Assembly: GCA_019931185.1 (NCBI GenBank)
Contig: JAINDK010000023.1
Location: 89,958 to 153,957 of the forward strand
From: Bryobacter sp. CoA8 C33
GTDB lineage: Bacteria > Acidobacteriota > Terriglobia > Bryobacterales > Bryobacteraceae
DNA: 64,000 nt
Reading direction: 5' to 3'
In this document: positions 11,878-20,445 of the stretch, piece after piece
Position numbering within the stretch: position 1 is the stretch's first letter
Layout: each line of letters begins with the position of its first letter
Notes under the pieces: model-generated
What the model was told of the DNA's origin: nothing
Databases searched by the model: none
Seen by the model: only the letters and a program-made list of their open reading frames with translations
Program-made: the position numbers and the translations under genes

Positions 11878-13083
11878 ATGCAGATTTTTAAGGACACAAA
11901 TTTTGACTTTCTCGGCAAAAAGGTACCTTTTATCGGGCTATCGCTTTTGCTGACCTTAGCCGGGCTGGTCAGCCTTGTGATGAAGGGTGGCCCCCGCTAC
12001 GGAATTGATTTCAAGGGTGGGACGCAGATTTACGTAAAGTTTGCCGACAAGCCGAGCGAGGATCAGGTACGCACCGCGTTGAGTAAACGCATTCCCGGGG
12101 CGATCTCGGTGGTGGCCGTTCAGGGCACAAATGAATTGATCATTCAGACGGAAATCCAGAACGAACGGGAATTGCAGTCCACGCGTCAGAGCATTGAAGA
12201 GGTGCTGATAAGCGTGTTTGGATCGACGCCGGACAAACTGGATTTTGCTGGCGCCGGGGCTGGGCGATTATTCGATCGGCTGAACCTTCCCTTGCAAAAG
12301 GCGGGCGTGTTCATTTCCGATGAGGACTTGCGCAAGCTGATTGGCGGAGTGTTGAGCGTGCGTGACAAGCAGAAAGGCGGTATGCTGGCCAGCTTTGATG
12401 AATTGAGTGGCGTACCTGGCATGACGCCGCAAATTCTGAGTGTTTTGAAGCAGGAAGCATACCTCGGAAAATACGTTGTGCGAAACACCGAAGTGGTCGG
12501 GCCGAAAGTGGGCAGTGAACTGCGTACGCAAGCTTTGCTCGCAACCCTTTACGCCCTCGGGGGAATGTTGATATATGTAGGCCTGCGATTCGAGTTTGTG
12601 TATGGCTTCGCGGCCGTCATCGCGGTTTTTCACGACACGATCATCACTATCGGACTTTTTTCTCTGTTCGATAAAGAGATTTCCTTGACAGTGATTGCCG
12701 CCCTGCTTACATTAGTTGGTTACTCGATGAACGACACGATTGTGGTTTTTGACCGCATTCGTGAAAACCTCCAGAGAGGCCGCAAGGGTGATTTGACCGC
12801 GCTCGTCAATCGCAGCATCAACGAGACGTTGAGCAGAACGATCATGACTTCGGGCCTCACATTTCTGACGGCTGTGGCGCTGTGGTTGTTCGGAGGCCAG
12901 GTGTTGAACGGATTTTCGTTCGCCTTGGTGGTTGGCATTCTGGTTGGTACGTATTCGTCGATTTTTGTGGCAAGCCCGATTCTGATCTTCTGGCAGGACT
13001 TCTCCAAGAAGCGTGGTGGCGATCAGAAGACCGGTGGCTCCAGCCCGGTAGTAACAACCGCGAAAAAACTCGCGGCGAAATAA
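11878..13083 (+). CDS. secF: Protein translocase subunit SecF
   Basis: 401-residue partner of SecD. Helix 1 spans about residues 15-33, then GIDFKGGTQIYVKF (the SecF D-F-K-G-G motif), a short periplasmic domain, and five helices with YVGLRFEFVYGFAAVIAVFHD and the conserved GYSMNDTIVVFDRIREN. ATG at 11878 (MQIFKD) fits the family; an in-frame TTG at 11851 would add nine residues. The 123 nt between secD and secF are longer than the other gaps in this operon; I recognise no riboswitch or terminator there. The end is Lys/Ala rich. Confidence 0.96.
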   Translation: MQIFKDTNFDFLGKKVPFIGLSLLLTLAGLVSLVMKGGPRYGIDFKGGTQIYVKFADKPSEDQVRTALSKRIPGAISVVAVQGTNELIIQTEIQNERELQSTRQSIEEVLISVFGSTPDKLDFAGAGAGRLFDRLNLPLQKAGVFISDEDLRKLIGGVLSVRDKQKGGMLASFDELSGVPGMTPQILSVLKQEAYLGKYVVRNTEVVGPKVGSELRTQALLATLYALGGMLIYVGLRFEFVYGFAAVIAVFHDTIITIGLFSLFDKEISLTVIAALLTLVGYSMNDTIVVFDRIRENLQRGRKGDLTALVNRSINETLSRTIMTSGLTFLTAVALWLFGGQVLNGFSFALVVGILVGTYSSIFVASPILIFWQDFSKKRGGDQKTGGSSPVVTTAKKLAAK

Positions 13084-13128
13084 CAACCATGACCCCCCCG
13101 GAACTCCGGTGCGAAAAACGGTGTCTAG

Positions 13129-13902
13129 GTGAAGGGAAAGGATAAAAAAGGGATGTTCGAGCAAAGCCTGATCATAGAAGAGGGGGGAACCAGGAAAGCG
13201 AGTTCCGTTTTCATTTCGTTCCTGATCCAAGTCTCGCTGATGACGGTCATCGTTATTCTGCCGTTGATCTATTACGAATCGATCAGCGCGGCAGCTCTGG
13301 GCAGCAGCCTGGTGGCTCCGCCGCCGCCGCCACCCCCGCCGCCCCCGCCGGCGCCGGTTCAGGCCGTGAAGGTGAAAGTCATTCCGAAGCAGTTCAACGC
13401 AAACGTATTGATGGCGCCCAAGCAAATCCCGAAAGAAATCGCAATGATTCGGGAAGACGACCTTCCTGTTGCGACGGGAGTCACCGGCGGGGTGCCGGGA
13501 GGTGTTCCTGGCGGTGTTCCGGGTGGTGTGATGAGTGGATTGTTGAGCTCGATTCCAGGTCCCCCGCCGCCGCCGAAAAAAGAAGATCCGCCGAAGCCGA
13601 AGCCGCCCGCGGCTCCGATTCGGGTGGGTGGTAATGTGCAGAGCGCGAAACTGATACGGCAACCCCGTCCCATGTATCCACCTCTTGCCCGTCAGGCGCG
13701 CATCTCCGGCGTTGTAAAATTCAATGCCGTGATTGCCAAGGACGGCACCATCCAAAATCTGCAGATGATATCTGGTCACCCTCTGCTCGTGCAGGCGGCG
13801 ACTGAAGCTGTACGGCAGTGGGTCTACCAGCCCACGCAGCTGAACGGCGAACCCGTCGAGGTGATTACGACGATTGACGTGAACTTCACGTTGAGCCAGT
13901 AG
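13129..13902 (+). CDS. TonB-family energy transducer with elastin-like spacer
   Basis: 257 residues. A short cytoplasmic N-terminus is followed by one helix (27-48), a run of 11-12 prolines (about 64-75) and a glycine/valine/proline repeat (GGVP units, residues 120-132). A second proline stretch (144-162) follows, then a TonB C-terminal domain from about residue 172 (RQPRPMYPPLARQARISGVV... WVYQPTQLNGEPVEV). It would carry energy from ExbB-ExbD to outer-membrane receptors such as those at 1 and 51663. GTG 13129 follows the secF stop by 45 nt; ATG 13153 is an alternative start with AAGGA upstream. It leads the cluster tonB-exbB-exbD-exbD-TPR. Confidence 0.9.
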   Translation: MKGKDKKGMFEQSLIIEEGGTRKASSVFISFLIQVSLMTVIVILPLIYYESISAAALGSSLVAPPPPPPPPPPPAPVQAVKVKVIPKQFNANVLMAPKQIPKEIAMIREDDLPVATGVTGGVPGGVPGGVPGGVMSGLLSSIPGPPPPPKKEDPPKPKPPAAPIRVGGNVQSAKLIRQPRPMYPPLARQARISGVVKFNAVIAKDGTIQNLQMISGHPLLVQAATEAVRQWVYQPTQLNGEPVEVITTIDVNFTLSQ

Positions 13903-13971
13903 TCCATCCACGTAGCCCAAGTCCAAAAACAAGTAGTCCTTTAAACCCAACAACTCGCAGGAGATATTTGC

Positions 13972-14697
13972 ATGCTTCTCACTATGCAAACCATGGGCTT
14001 CCTTTTGCTTCAGGAAGTCGGATTTGACGCCATCACGATGTGGAACCAGATGGGTTTCCTCGCCAAGGCCGTCGTTGTGATTCTATTTATTATGTCGGCG
14101 TGGTCGATTGGGGTCATGATTGACCGCCTAATCGCCTTTAACGCCGCCAAGACTCAAAGCCGCCAGTTCGCACCGGCCGTGGCTGGCGCCTTGCGCGAAG
14201 GCAAATTGGATGAAGCGATCAAGATCGCTGACCGATACAAGAAATCCCACCTGGCCAAGGTGGTGGTAGCCGGCTTGCAGGAATTCAAGGCCCATCAGTT
14301 GAGTTCGGAGATTTCCGGTGAGACGATTGAAGCGTCCAAGCGGGCTCTCGAGCGGGCGGAGGCGATTGTGCATGCGGAATTGAAGCGTGGCGTATCGTCG
14401 CTGGCGACAATTGGTTCCACGGGTCCCTTCGTCGGTCTGTTCGGCACCGTCGTAGGTATCGTGAACGCCTTCAAAGGTATCGCCAGTGAAAAGGCAGCCG
14501 GTCTCGGCGCCGTAGCCGGTGGTATTTCGGAAGCTCTCGTAACAACTGCTATCGGTCTGTTCGTGGCTATCCCGGCCGTCATGATGTTCAACTACTTCAC
14601 GAACAAAGTGGAAGCGTTTGACATCGAGATGAACAACTCAAGCTCGGAACTGCTCGACTACTTCATCAAGCGTTCGCAGGCTGCCCGCCGCGCCTAG
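13972..14697 (+). CDS. ExbB/TolQ/MotA-family proton channel protein
   Basis: 241-residue inner-membrane protein forming the pentameric channel that harnesses the proton gradient for TonB (or Tol). Helix 1 is at about residues 28-50. A long cytoplasmic loop (KLDEAIKIADRYKKS... ALERAEAIVHAELKRG) leads to two C-terminal helices carrying the family motif GPFVGLFGTVVGIVNAFKGI and GISEALVTTAIGLFVAIPAVM. CAGGAG lies upstream of the ATG at 13972. The neighbouring TonB favours ExbB over TolQ. A strong hairpin (14739-14765) separates it from the first exbD. Confidence 0.93.
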   Translation: MLLTMQTMGFLLLQEVGFDAITMWNQMGFLAKAVVVILFIMSAWSIGVMIDRLIAFNAAKTQSRQFAPAVAGALREGKLDEAIKIADRYKKSHLAKVVVAGLQEFKAHQLSSEISGETIEASKRALERAEAIVHAELKRGVSSLATIGSTGPFVGLFGTVVGIVNAFKGIASEKAAGLGAVAGGISEALVTTAIGLFVAIPAVMMFNYFTNKVEAFDIEMNNSSSELLDYFIKRSQAARRA

Positions 14698-14738
14698 TCC
14701 TTCGGGAACTAAAAGAAGATCCATGCGAGTATAGCCGT

Positions 14739-14765
14739 GAGCGGGCTGGCGGATCCAGCCCGCTC
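14739..14765 (+). other. Intra-operon GC hairpin between exbB and exbD
   Basis: Perfect 11-bp stem, GAGCGGGCTGG (14739-14749) against CCAGCCCGCTC (14755-14765), with a 5-nt loop. No T-tract follows, so it is unlikely to be an intrinsic terminator. It could protect the upstream message from exonucleases or cut expression of the downstream genes, which would fit an excess of ExbB over ExbD. That role is inference. Confidence 0.6.
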
Positions 14766-14800
14766 CGGTGGGTAAACAGCATGGGAAAGGGAACACCGAT

Positions 14801-15238
14801 ATGGCAAGAAAGAAAGCTCCACCGCCCGTATCCGACATCAACGTTACTCCGATGGTCGATGTAATGCTCGTCATGCTGATCATCTTCATGGTTATCACGC
14901 CCATGTTGCAGAAGGGTGTGAGCGTCGAAAAGGTGCGGACCAAGAATCCGATCGCCATGAAAGATGCCGACAAGGAAGACGCCATCCTAGTGAGTGTGAC
15001 CCGCGCCGGTGACACTTATTTGGGTACAACCCGCATGGCCCCGGATCAGATGCCAACCAAAATCAAGGACATGCTGACGAATAAGCCGGAAAAAGTTGTT
15101 TACATCAGCGCGGACCGGCGGGCCAAATATGAACGTGTGGTTACCGTGATTGATGAAATCCGCAATGCCGGAGTCGAGCAGCTCGGCATGATCGTCGAGG
15201 ATATGCAGGGCTCACAATCGGCTGGCGAATCAAAGTAA
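14801..15238 (+). CDS. ExbD/TolR-family biopolymer transport protein, copy 1
   Basis: 145 residues: a basic/proline N-terminus, one helix (about 19-40) with the proton-carrying aspartate D20 in the signature DINVTPMVDVMLVMLIIFMVI, then a periplasmic domain ending in VEQLGMIVEDMQG. It pairs with ExbB in the proton-driven motor. ATG at 14801 with AAGGG about 10 nt upstream is preferred to the GTG at 14768, which sits just beyond the hairpin and would add 11 unusual residues. Followed by a second exbD. Confidence 0.92.
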   Translation: MARKKAPPPVSDINVTPMVDVMLVMLIIFMVITPMLQKGVSVEKVRTKNPIAMKDADKEDAILVSVTRAGDTYLGTTRMAPDQMPTKIKDMLTNKPEKVVYISADRRAKYERVVTVIDEIRNAGVEQLGMIVEDMQGSQSAGESK

Positions 15239-15271
15239 AGAACTTTACGAGAAAATTTAGGAGATCCATAT

Positions 15272-15700
15272 ATGGGAATGGCAATGGGCGGCAAGGGGGG
15301 ACCTGCAGCCGACATCAACATGACTCCGATGATCGATGTACTCCTGGTACTGATCATCATCTTCATGGTGATCACACCGTTGACGCCAAAGGGGCTGGAA
15401 GCGCGCGTGCCGCAGCCGCCTCCACCGAATCAGCCGCCGCCGCCGCCCGAATTGGACCGCACGGTGGTTGTGATTATTGAAAAAGACAAGAGCATGAAGA
15501 TCAATCAGGAGTCTGTCCTGTTTGAAAATTTGTCCAAGCGGCTTGAGGACATCTTCAAAACGCGCGCGGAACGCGTTTGCTTTGTTAAGGGTGATCCCGA
15601 CCTCGAATACCAGGAAGTGGCCAAAGTGATTGACGTCGCCAAGGGCGTTGGTATTGATCAGGTTGGGTTAATGACCAAGAAAGTCGAAGAGGGCAATTAG
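15272..15700 (+). CDS. ExbD/TolR-family biopolymer transport protein, copy 2
   Basis: 142 residues with a Gly/Met-rich N-terminus, D22 in the helix signature DINMTPMIDVLLVLIIIFMVI, a proline-rich stretch (about 47-58) just after the helix and a periplasmic domain ending VGIDQVGLMTKKVE. AGGAGA lies about 8 nt before the ATG. Adjacent exbD paralogues in a TonB operon are known from receptor-rich bacteria and suggest a motor with two different ExbD subunits. The post-helix proline stretch is absent from copy 1. Confidence 0.92.
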   Translation: MGMAMGGKGGPAADINMTPMIDVLLVLIIIFMVITPLTPKGLEARVPQPPPPNQPPPPPELDRTVVVIIEKDKSMKINQESVLFENLSKRLEDIFKTRAERVCFVKGDPDLEYQEVAKVIDVAKGVGIDQVGLMTKKVEEGN

Positions 15701-15732
15701 CCACCGGCTCCAAAAGAGAGGATATCGTCAAA

Positions 15733-16587
15733 ATGCTGCGCTTTCTCAAATCCCACGCAAGGGTGCTCTCCACGGCGCTGGTTACGCTGGGTCTGCTCGC
15801 ATTCACCAGCGGATGCGAAAAGCTGAAGGCTCGCGACGCTCTGAATAAGGGTGTCGCTGCCTACAAAGCGACCAAGTATGAAGAAGCTGCCCGGAAGTTC
15901 AAGGAATCGATCGATGCCGATCCGACCTTCGATGTGGCCCGTCTTTACCTGGCCACAAGCTACATGAGCCAGTGGATTCCTGGAGCAGATTCACCTGAGA
16001 ACAAAGCCTTAGCCAAGCAGGCCGAGGACGAGTTCATGAAGGTTCTGGAACGCAACCCGAAAGAAAAGCTGGCGATTGAGTCCATTGCTTCGATGCGTTA
16101 CAACCAAGCGAATTCATTTCCCAACTTGGATGACAAGTTAAGAGTGATGGATGATGCCAAGGTTTGGTATACAAAATTGGTCGACGTCGATCCGTCTAAT
16201 TCGAAGGCGTACTACAGCTTGGGTGTCATTGCTTGGTCAAAGTGGTATCCGAAATACAAGATGGCCCGGGAAGCCGCCAAGATGAAGGAAGATCCCGGCC
16301 CCATCAAGGATAAGAAGATACGCGAAGAACTGAAGGCCAACTATGCAGCACTGGTTGAAGAAGGGATTGGATATCTCAATAAGGCGGTTGAAATTGACAA
16401 GAATTACGATGACGCAATGGCCTATTTGAACCTCCTCATCCGTGAACGGGCCGACCTGGCCGATAACGTTGATGACTATAAAAAGGATATCGCCACGGCC
16501 GATAGCTGGGTCGCGAAAGCTCTCGAGGCGAAGAAGTTCAAGGCAATCGAACTTGAAAAGAAGAGCAAGGGGATCAAAGCCGAATAG
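15733..16587 (+). CDS. TPR-repeat lipoprotein of the TonB operon
   Basis: 284 residues. The signal peptide ends in a lipobox (FTSGC, Cys near residue 28), so the protein is probably lipid-anchored. Tetratricopeptide-like helices follow: LNKGVAAYKATKYEEAARKFKESIDADPTFDVA is the clearest repeat, SKAYYSLGVIAW and GYLNKAVEIDKNYDDAMAYL are further ones. Such repeats usually mediate protein contacts. Its place as last gene before a strong terminator suggests a role with the TonB-ExbBD complex; this is inference from position. Lys/Glu-rich C-terminus. Confidence 0.85.
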   Translation: MLRFLKSHARVLSTALVTLGLLAFTSGCEKLKARDALNKGVAAYKATKYEEAARKFKESIDADPTFDVARLYLATSYMSQWIPGADSPENKALAKQAEDEFMKVLERNPKEKLAIESIASMRYNQANSFPNLDDKLRVMDDAKVWYTKLVDVDPSNSKAYYSLGVIAWSKWYPKYKMAREAAKMKEDPGPIKDKKIREELKANYAALVEEGIGYLNKAVEIDKNYDDAMAYLNLLIRERADLADNVDDYKKDIATADSWVAKALEAKKFKAIELEKKSKGIKAE

Positions 16588-16613
16588 CTTCGATCTGATC
16601 AGTGGAAAATATG

Positions 16614-16645
16614 AAAAGGGCGGATTTTTCCAATCCGCCCTTTTT
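16614..16645 (+). terminator. Intrinsic terminator after the TonB operon
   Basis: AAAAGGGCGGATT (16614-16626) pairs with AATCCGCCCTTTT (16632-16644) around a 5-nt loop and runs into a T-stretch. The A-rich left flank makes it nearly symmetrical. It closes tonB-exbB-exbD-exbD-TPR and separates it from rel. Confidence 0.92.
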
Positions 16646-16672
16646 GCTTTGGGATAATAAGGCTAAGGGTTA

Positions 16673-18865
16673 ATGGAGCGCTCTCCGGTCAGGGAAGATG
16701 CCGTCGAGAAAGCCTTTGGAAGGCTGGAGCAGACTTATGCCGCCAACCGCCCCAAGGACGATTTGGAGCGCGTGCGAATGGCTTTCGAATTCGCCTATGC
16801 ACAGCACGCAGGCCAGCTGCGCAAAAGCGGTGAGCCCTATATCATTCATCCGGTGGCGGTAGCCCAAATCTTGGCCGACATGAACATGGATCTCGTCTGT
16901 ATTCAGACGGCGCTACTGCATGATGTGGTCGAAGACACCAGCGTTACGGTTGAGGAGATTCGCCGGCGCTTCGGCAATGAAGTAGCGGTTTGCGTGGATG
17001 GGGTGACAAAGCTCGGTAAAATTCACCTCTACTCGCGGGAAGAGCAGCAGGCCGAGAGCGTGCGCAAGATGCTGCTGGCCATGGTGCACGATATACGCGT
17101 GATTCTCGTCAAGTTGAGTGACCGCCTGCACAACCTGCGGACCATCGGAAGCTTGCCGCGGGACAAGCAAAACCGAATTGGCCAGGAAACACTGGACATC
17201 TACGCCCCGATCGCGCATCGCCTGGGCATGGGGAAAGTGCGGGCTGAACTGGAGGATCTGGCTTTTGGCGCGATTGACCCGGAGGCGCACTCGGATATCG
17301 TCAGCCAGATTGAGAATAAGCGAAAGGCATCACAGGAGTTCCTTGAGGGGATCCGCAAGAGTCTGGAGCAAAAGCTGTCGCGGGAATTAATTCCGTCGCG
17401 CGTGGAAGGGCGGCTGAAGCGGCCGTACTCTGTTTACGTAAAGCTCAAGAAGCAGAAGATCCCGATCGAGCAGGTATACGACTTGCTCGCTCTGCGTATC
17501 ATTACGGATTCGCTCAAGAACTGCTACGCGGCGCTTGGTGTGATTCACAATGAATGGCCCCCGATTCCTGGGCGAATTAAGGACTTTATTGCGATGCCCC
17601 GGCCGAATGGCTACCAGAGCCTGCATACGAGCGTGATGGGGCCGGGTGGGCAAGCATTTGAAGTCCAGATTCGGACCGAAGAAATGCACCGATTGGCGGA
17701 GGAAGGCGTGGCTGCGCACTGGAAGTACAAGGAAGGCAGACGCGGCAAGACCACCGAAGAACAGTATGTGACCTGGATGCGGCAATTGGTGGAGTGGCAG
17801 CAGGAGATGCGCGATCCGGGTGAGTTCATCTCCACGCTTAAGGTGGATCTTTACGCCGATGAAGTGTACGTGTTTACGCCAAAGGGCAAGGTGGTGGTAT
17901 TGCCGCGGGAATCGACTCCAGTCGATTTTGCTTATGCCATTCACAGCGATGTCGGCAATGCCTGCGTGGGGGCAAAAGCAAATAACCGGATTGTGCCACT
18001 CAAGCATGCGCTCAAGAATGGCGACATTGTGGAGATTCTGACACAGCCGGGCCACATGCCGAGCAAGGACTGGCTCAGCTTTGTCAAGACATCGAAGGCG
18101 CGCAACAAGATCAAACAGATTATCAATGCCACGGAGCGGTCCAAGGCGATTGAAATCGGGGAGAAGTATTTCGAGAAGGAGGCCCGGCGGCTTTCGATTC
18201 CCATATCCCGTCTGGATGAGAGTGTCCTGGCTCAGGTTTTGGCCGATTATGGCGTGGGCAAGCTGGAAGATCTGTTCGCCAACCTTGGCTATGGCAAGAT
18301 CGAGGCCCGGCCGATCCTGTTGCGTTTTGCCCTGGATCGCGCGGCGGAGGAGGATAAGGCTGCGGCGGAACTGCCGCCCCCCCCTCCGCTTGACAAGGAT
18401 GCACGGGATCTGACTCTGCGCGTTAAGGGATTGAATGATGTCCTGATCTATCGGGCGAGTTGCTGCAATCCCCTTCCGGGCGAGGCTATTGTTGGTTACA
18501 TTACGCGCGGCAAGGGTGTAGCAGTGCATAGCCTGAACTGCACGAATGTCCAAAATCTGCTTTACGAGGTGGAGCGGAAGATCGATGTGGAATGGGCGAA
18601 GTCGCACTCGGAAAATGAGAGTTTTGATGTTCAGATTTCCATCATGACGGACGACAGACCGGGAATGCTGGCCCAGTTTACACAAGTGTTGTTCAGCGAA
18701 AGTTCGAATATTCGCAGCCTGGAGGCGCGCGGCGACGAGGAGCGCGGGGGGGATGGAGCGATCGTGGAAATGAAGATTGAAGTCCGGGATAAACGCCAAC
18801 TGGAGAAAATCCTCGGCGCCCTGCGTCGCATCCCTGGAGTTAGAGACATCGAGAGGAAGTCATGA
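16673..18865 (+). CDS. rel: Bifunctional (p)ppGpp synthetase/hydrolase
   Basis: 730-residue stringent-response enzyme making and degrading (p)ppGpp. Domains in order: HD hydrolase (about 35-190) with intact HDVVED and DRLHNLRT; synthetase (about 235-360) with YDLLALRI, RIKDFIAMPRPNGYQSLHTSV and AFEVQIRT; TGS (about 385-450, VYVFTPKGKVVVLP...STPVDFAYAIH); a zinc-finger-like segment with CCNPLPGE; and a C-terminal ACT domain (DRPGMLAQFTQVL). The intact HD motif argues for both activities. ATG 16673 has AAGGG upstream; the ATGA at 18862 couples it to the DUF971 gene. Confidence 0.96.
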   Translation: MERSPVREDAVEKAFGRLEQTYAANRPKDDLERVRMAFEFAYAQHAGQLRKSGEPYIIHPVAVAQILADMNMDLVCIQTALLHDVVEDTSVTVEEIRRRFGNEVAVCVDGVTKLGKIHLYSREEQQAESVRKMLLAMVHDIRVILVKLSDRLHNLRTIGSLPRDKQNRIGQETLDIYAPIAHRLGMGKVRAELEDLAFGAIDPEAHSDIVSQIENKRKASQEFLEGIRKSLEQKLSRELIPSRVEGRLKRPYSVYVKLKKQKIPIEQVYDLLALRIITDSLKNCYAALGVIHNEWPPIPGRIKDFIAMPRPNGYQSLHTSVMGPGGQAFEVQIRTEEMHRLAEEGVAAHWKYKEGRRGKTTEEQYVTWMRQLVEWQQEMRDPGEFISTLKVDLYADEVYVFTPKGKVVVLPRESTPVDFAYAIHSDVGNACVGAKANNRIVPLKHALKNGDIVEILTQPGHMPSKDWLSFVKTSKARNKIKQIINATERSKAIEIGEKYFEKEARRLSIPISRLDESVLAQVLADYGVGKLEDLFANLGYGKIEARPILLRFALDRAAEEDKAAAELPPPPPLDKDARDLTLRVKGLNDVLIYRASCCNPLPGEAIVGYITRGKGVAVHSLNCTNVQNLLYEVERKIDVEWAKSHSENESFDVQISIMTDDRPGMLAQFTQVLFSESSNIRSLEARGDEERGGDGAIVEMKIEVRDKRQLEKILGALRRIPGVRDIERKS

Positions 18866-19191
18866 GCAGAAACGAACCCGAGCATATCGCCGTGTCGAAA
18901 TCCAAAGGCATCGAAATCGACTGGCATGATGGGACTCACAGCAGCTACAACCTCGCGTTCTTGCGGGATAACTGTCCCTGCGCGGTGTGCACGGGAGCGC
19001 ACGGTACCGAACCGCGAAAAACGAACTATCAGAACCCGAGTCCGTTTCAGATGTACAAGCCAGCACTAAAAATGCTGAGCTGTGAAGCAGTGGGCAAGTA
19101 TGCTTTGAGGGTGAATTGGAACGATGGACACTCGAGCGGAATTTATAGCTTCGAGTACTTGCGACAGTTGGCTACAACAAGCGGAAGTTGA
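18862..19191 (+). CDS. DUF971-domain protein
   Basis: 109 residues covering almost only the DUF971 (gamma-butyrobetaine hydroxylase-like N-terminal) domain: WHDGTHSSYNLAFLRDNCPC with a C-x-C-x2-C cluster (CPCAVC), probably metal binding, and WNDGHSSGIYSFEYLRQL at the end. Stand-alone members are often linked to Fe-S protein biogenesis, but the function here is not shown by the sequence. Start codon overlaps the rel stop by 4 nt (ATGA), so translation is probably coupled. The 3' end overlaps the convergent TonB-like gene by 20 bp. Confidence 0.85.
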   Translation: MSRNEPEHIAVSKSKGIEIDWHDGTHSSYNLAFLRDNCPCAVCTGAHGTEPRKTNYQNPSPFQMYKPALKMLSCEAVGKYALRVNWNDGHSSGIYSFEYLRQLATTSGS

Positions 19192-20317
19192 CTTCGACCG
19201 TGGCTTGCACCGGGACGGCAGCACCATCCTTGAAGCCTGGCTTGAAACGCCACTTCATTACGGCCTCAATGGCCTTTTCGTCGAGACCCAGACCAAGTGG
19301 GCGAATTACGCGAATATCACGAGCTTTGCCGGTTGGATCGACAACGATGGCGAGCACCACTGTACCCTGAAACTTCGCTTTTCGGGCTTCTTCGCTGTAT
19401 TCCGGCTCCACCTTGAACAGAACCGAAGGCGCGGAGACGCCACCACCCACGCGGTAGGCCCCGCCACCAGTGCCGCCGCCTGAACCAGGACCAAAGCCAG
19501 CGCCACTTCCCGATCCCACGCCACCGCCTCTGCCAGATCCAAAGCCACCGGATCCAGAACCCTGGGAGGGTGCGCTTAGCCCGGAAAGAGGGTCACCCAA
19601 CATGGGCAAGTTCACTTTCGGCAGCGCTTCTGCCTGGGCGATAATCGTAGGCTCCATCACCAGTTTTGGCTGCTCGACGCGCTGCAGTTGCGGTGGCACG
19701 AATTGCTTCGGCGCGACCTTCGGCAATTTACCCTTGCTGGGAGGAGTTACCTCGCGGGCGCCGCCGCCACCGCCTCCTCCCATCGATTGCTTCTTGGGCG
19801 CGGTCTTGGGAATGTACTCGCTCAGCGGCGCGGCGAGAGGAGTGATGTCTCTCACCGCCTTCTGTACTTCCTTGTTCGTACTTAGAAAAATCAGCAAAGC
19901 GACGACAGCGCAGTGGATCAACACAGAACCAAACGCGCTGCGTGATTCGTTGCCCGCGGTTTGACCCCAAATGTCCTTGACAGCAACGGGACGCGCCGTC
20001 ACATCGAGCGGCTGCATTCTGGGAGGGTTGATCGTTTCCTTGATGTTCCGCCAAAGAGAAACCAGGACATGTTCTTCCTTCAAGCCGGAAAGTGTACCCG
20101 CCAAATGGTCATCGACAGGACGCGAACTCATCTCAAGCGGCTGCAGCTTGGGAGGATGGATCGTCTCCTTGATGTTTCGCCACAGGGAAACCAAGACAGG
20201 ATCTTGCTTCATGCCGGAGAAGGCCTGGGTCAATTGATCTTCTGGGCTAGCCACATTTTGTTGTTTTTCCGTGGGAATCACGTTATTCTCTGCCCGTTCT
20301 ACCGACGATGTCCTCAT
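19172..20317 (-). CDS. TonB-like energy transducer with duplicated cytoplasmic motif
   Basis: 381 residues. About 125 residues precede the single helix (129-146), unusually long for TonB. They contain two near-identical copies of a 40-residue unit (29-68 and 72-111), each with VLVSLWRNIKETI and PPxxQPL. After the helix come KTAPKKQS, a run of eight glycines, a Pro-rich piece, a Gly/Ser-rich linker (about 245-290) and a TonB C-terminal domain (VEPEYSEEARKAKFQGTVVLAIVVDPTGKARDIRV... MKWRFKPG). ATG 20317 has GGGAG 4 nt upstream. It is not next to exbB, so it may share the motor at 13972-15700. Confidence 0.87.
   Translation of the reverse strand: MRTSSVERAENNVIPTEKQQNVASPEDQLTQAFSGMKQDPVLVSLWRNIKETIHPPKLQPLEMSSRPVDDHLAGTLSGLKEEHVLVSLWRNIKETINPPRMQPLDVTARPVAVKDIWGQTAGNESRSAFGSVLIHCAVVALLIFLSTNKEVQKAVRDITPLAAPLSEYIPKTAPKKQSMGGGGGGGAREVTPPSKGKLPKVAPKQFVPPQLQRVEQPKLVMEPTIIAQAEALPKVNLPMLGDPLSGLSAPSQGSGSGGFGSGRGGGVGSGSGAGFGPGSGGGTGGGAYRVGGGVSAPSVLFKVEPEYSEEARKAKFQGTVVLAIVVDPTGKARDIRVIRPLGLGLDEKAIEAVMKWRFKPGFKDGAAVPVQATVEVNFRLL
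19985..20233 (-). repeat. 129-bp tandem duplication inside the TonB-like gene
   Basis: Two 120-bp units, 20114-20233 and 19985-20104, offset by 129 bp (43 codons). They share long identical or nearly identical DNA tracts and encode copies of the same peptide with mostly conservative changes (HPPKLQPL against NPPRMQPL). The DNA-level similarity indicates a fairly recent in-frame duplication. Confidence 0.88.
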
Positions 20318-20445
20318 TTGCTCCCGCCCTTTGTCGCCTGCATCGACATTGTGCTATCAGATTGACGCTGGAAGAGGACTTGCCGTTGCACCCGAATATG
20401 ATTTTTGGAAGAACTATCGGATGTGCCTATATGTTACCACGCTGG

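Noticed and set aside
17387..18799. A 470-codon frame antisense to rel
   Set aside because: Low-quality composition, no motifs, entirely within the rel coding region.
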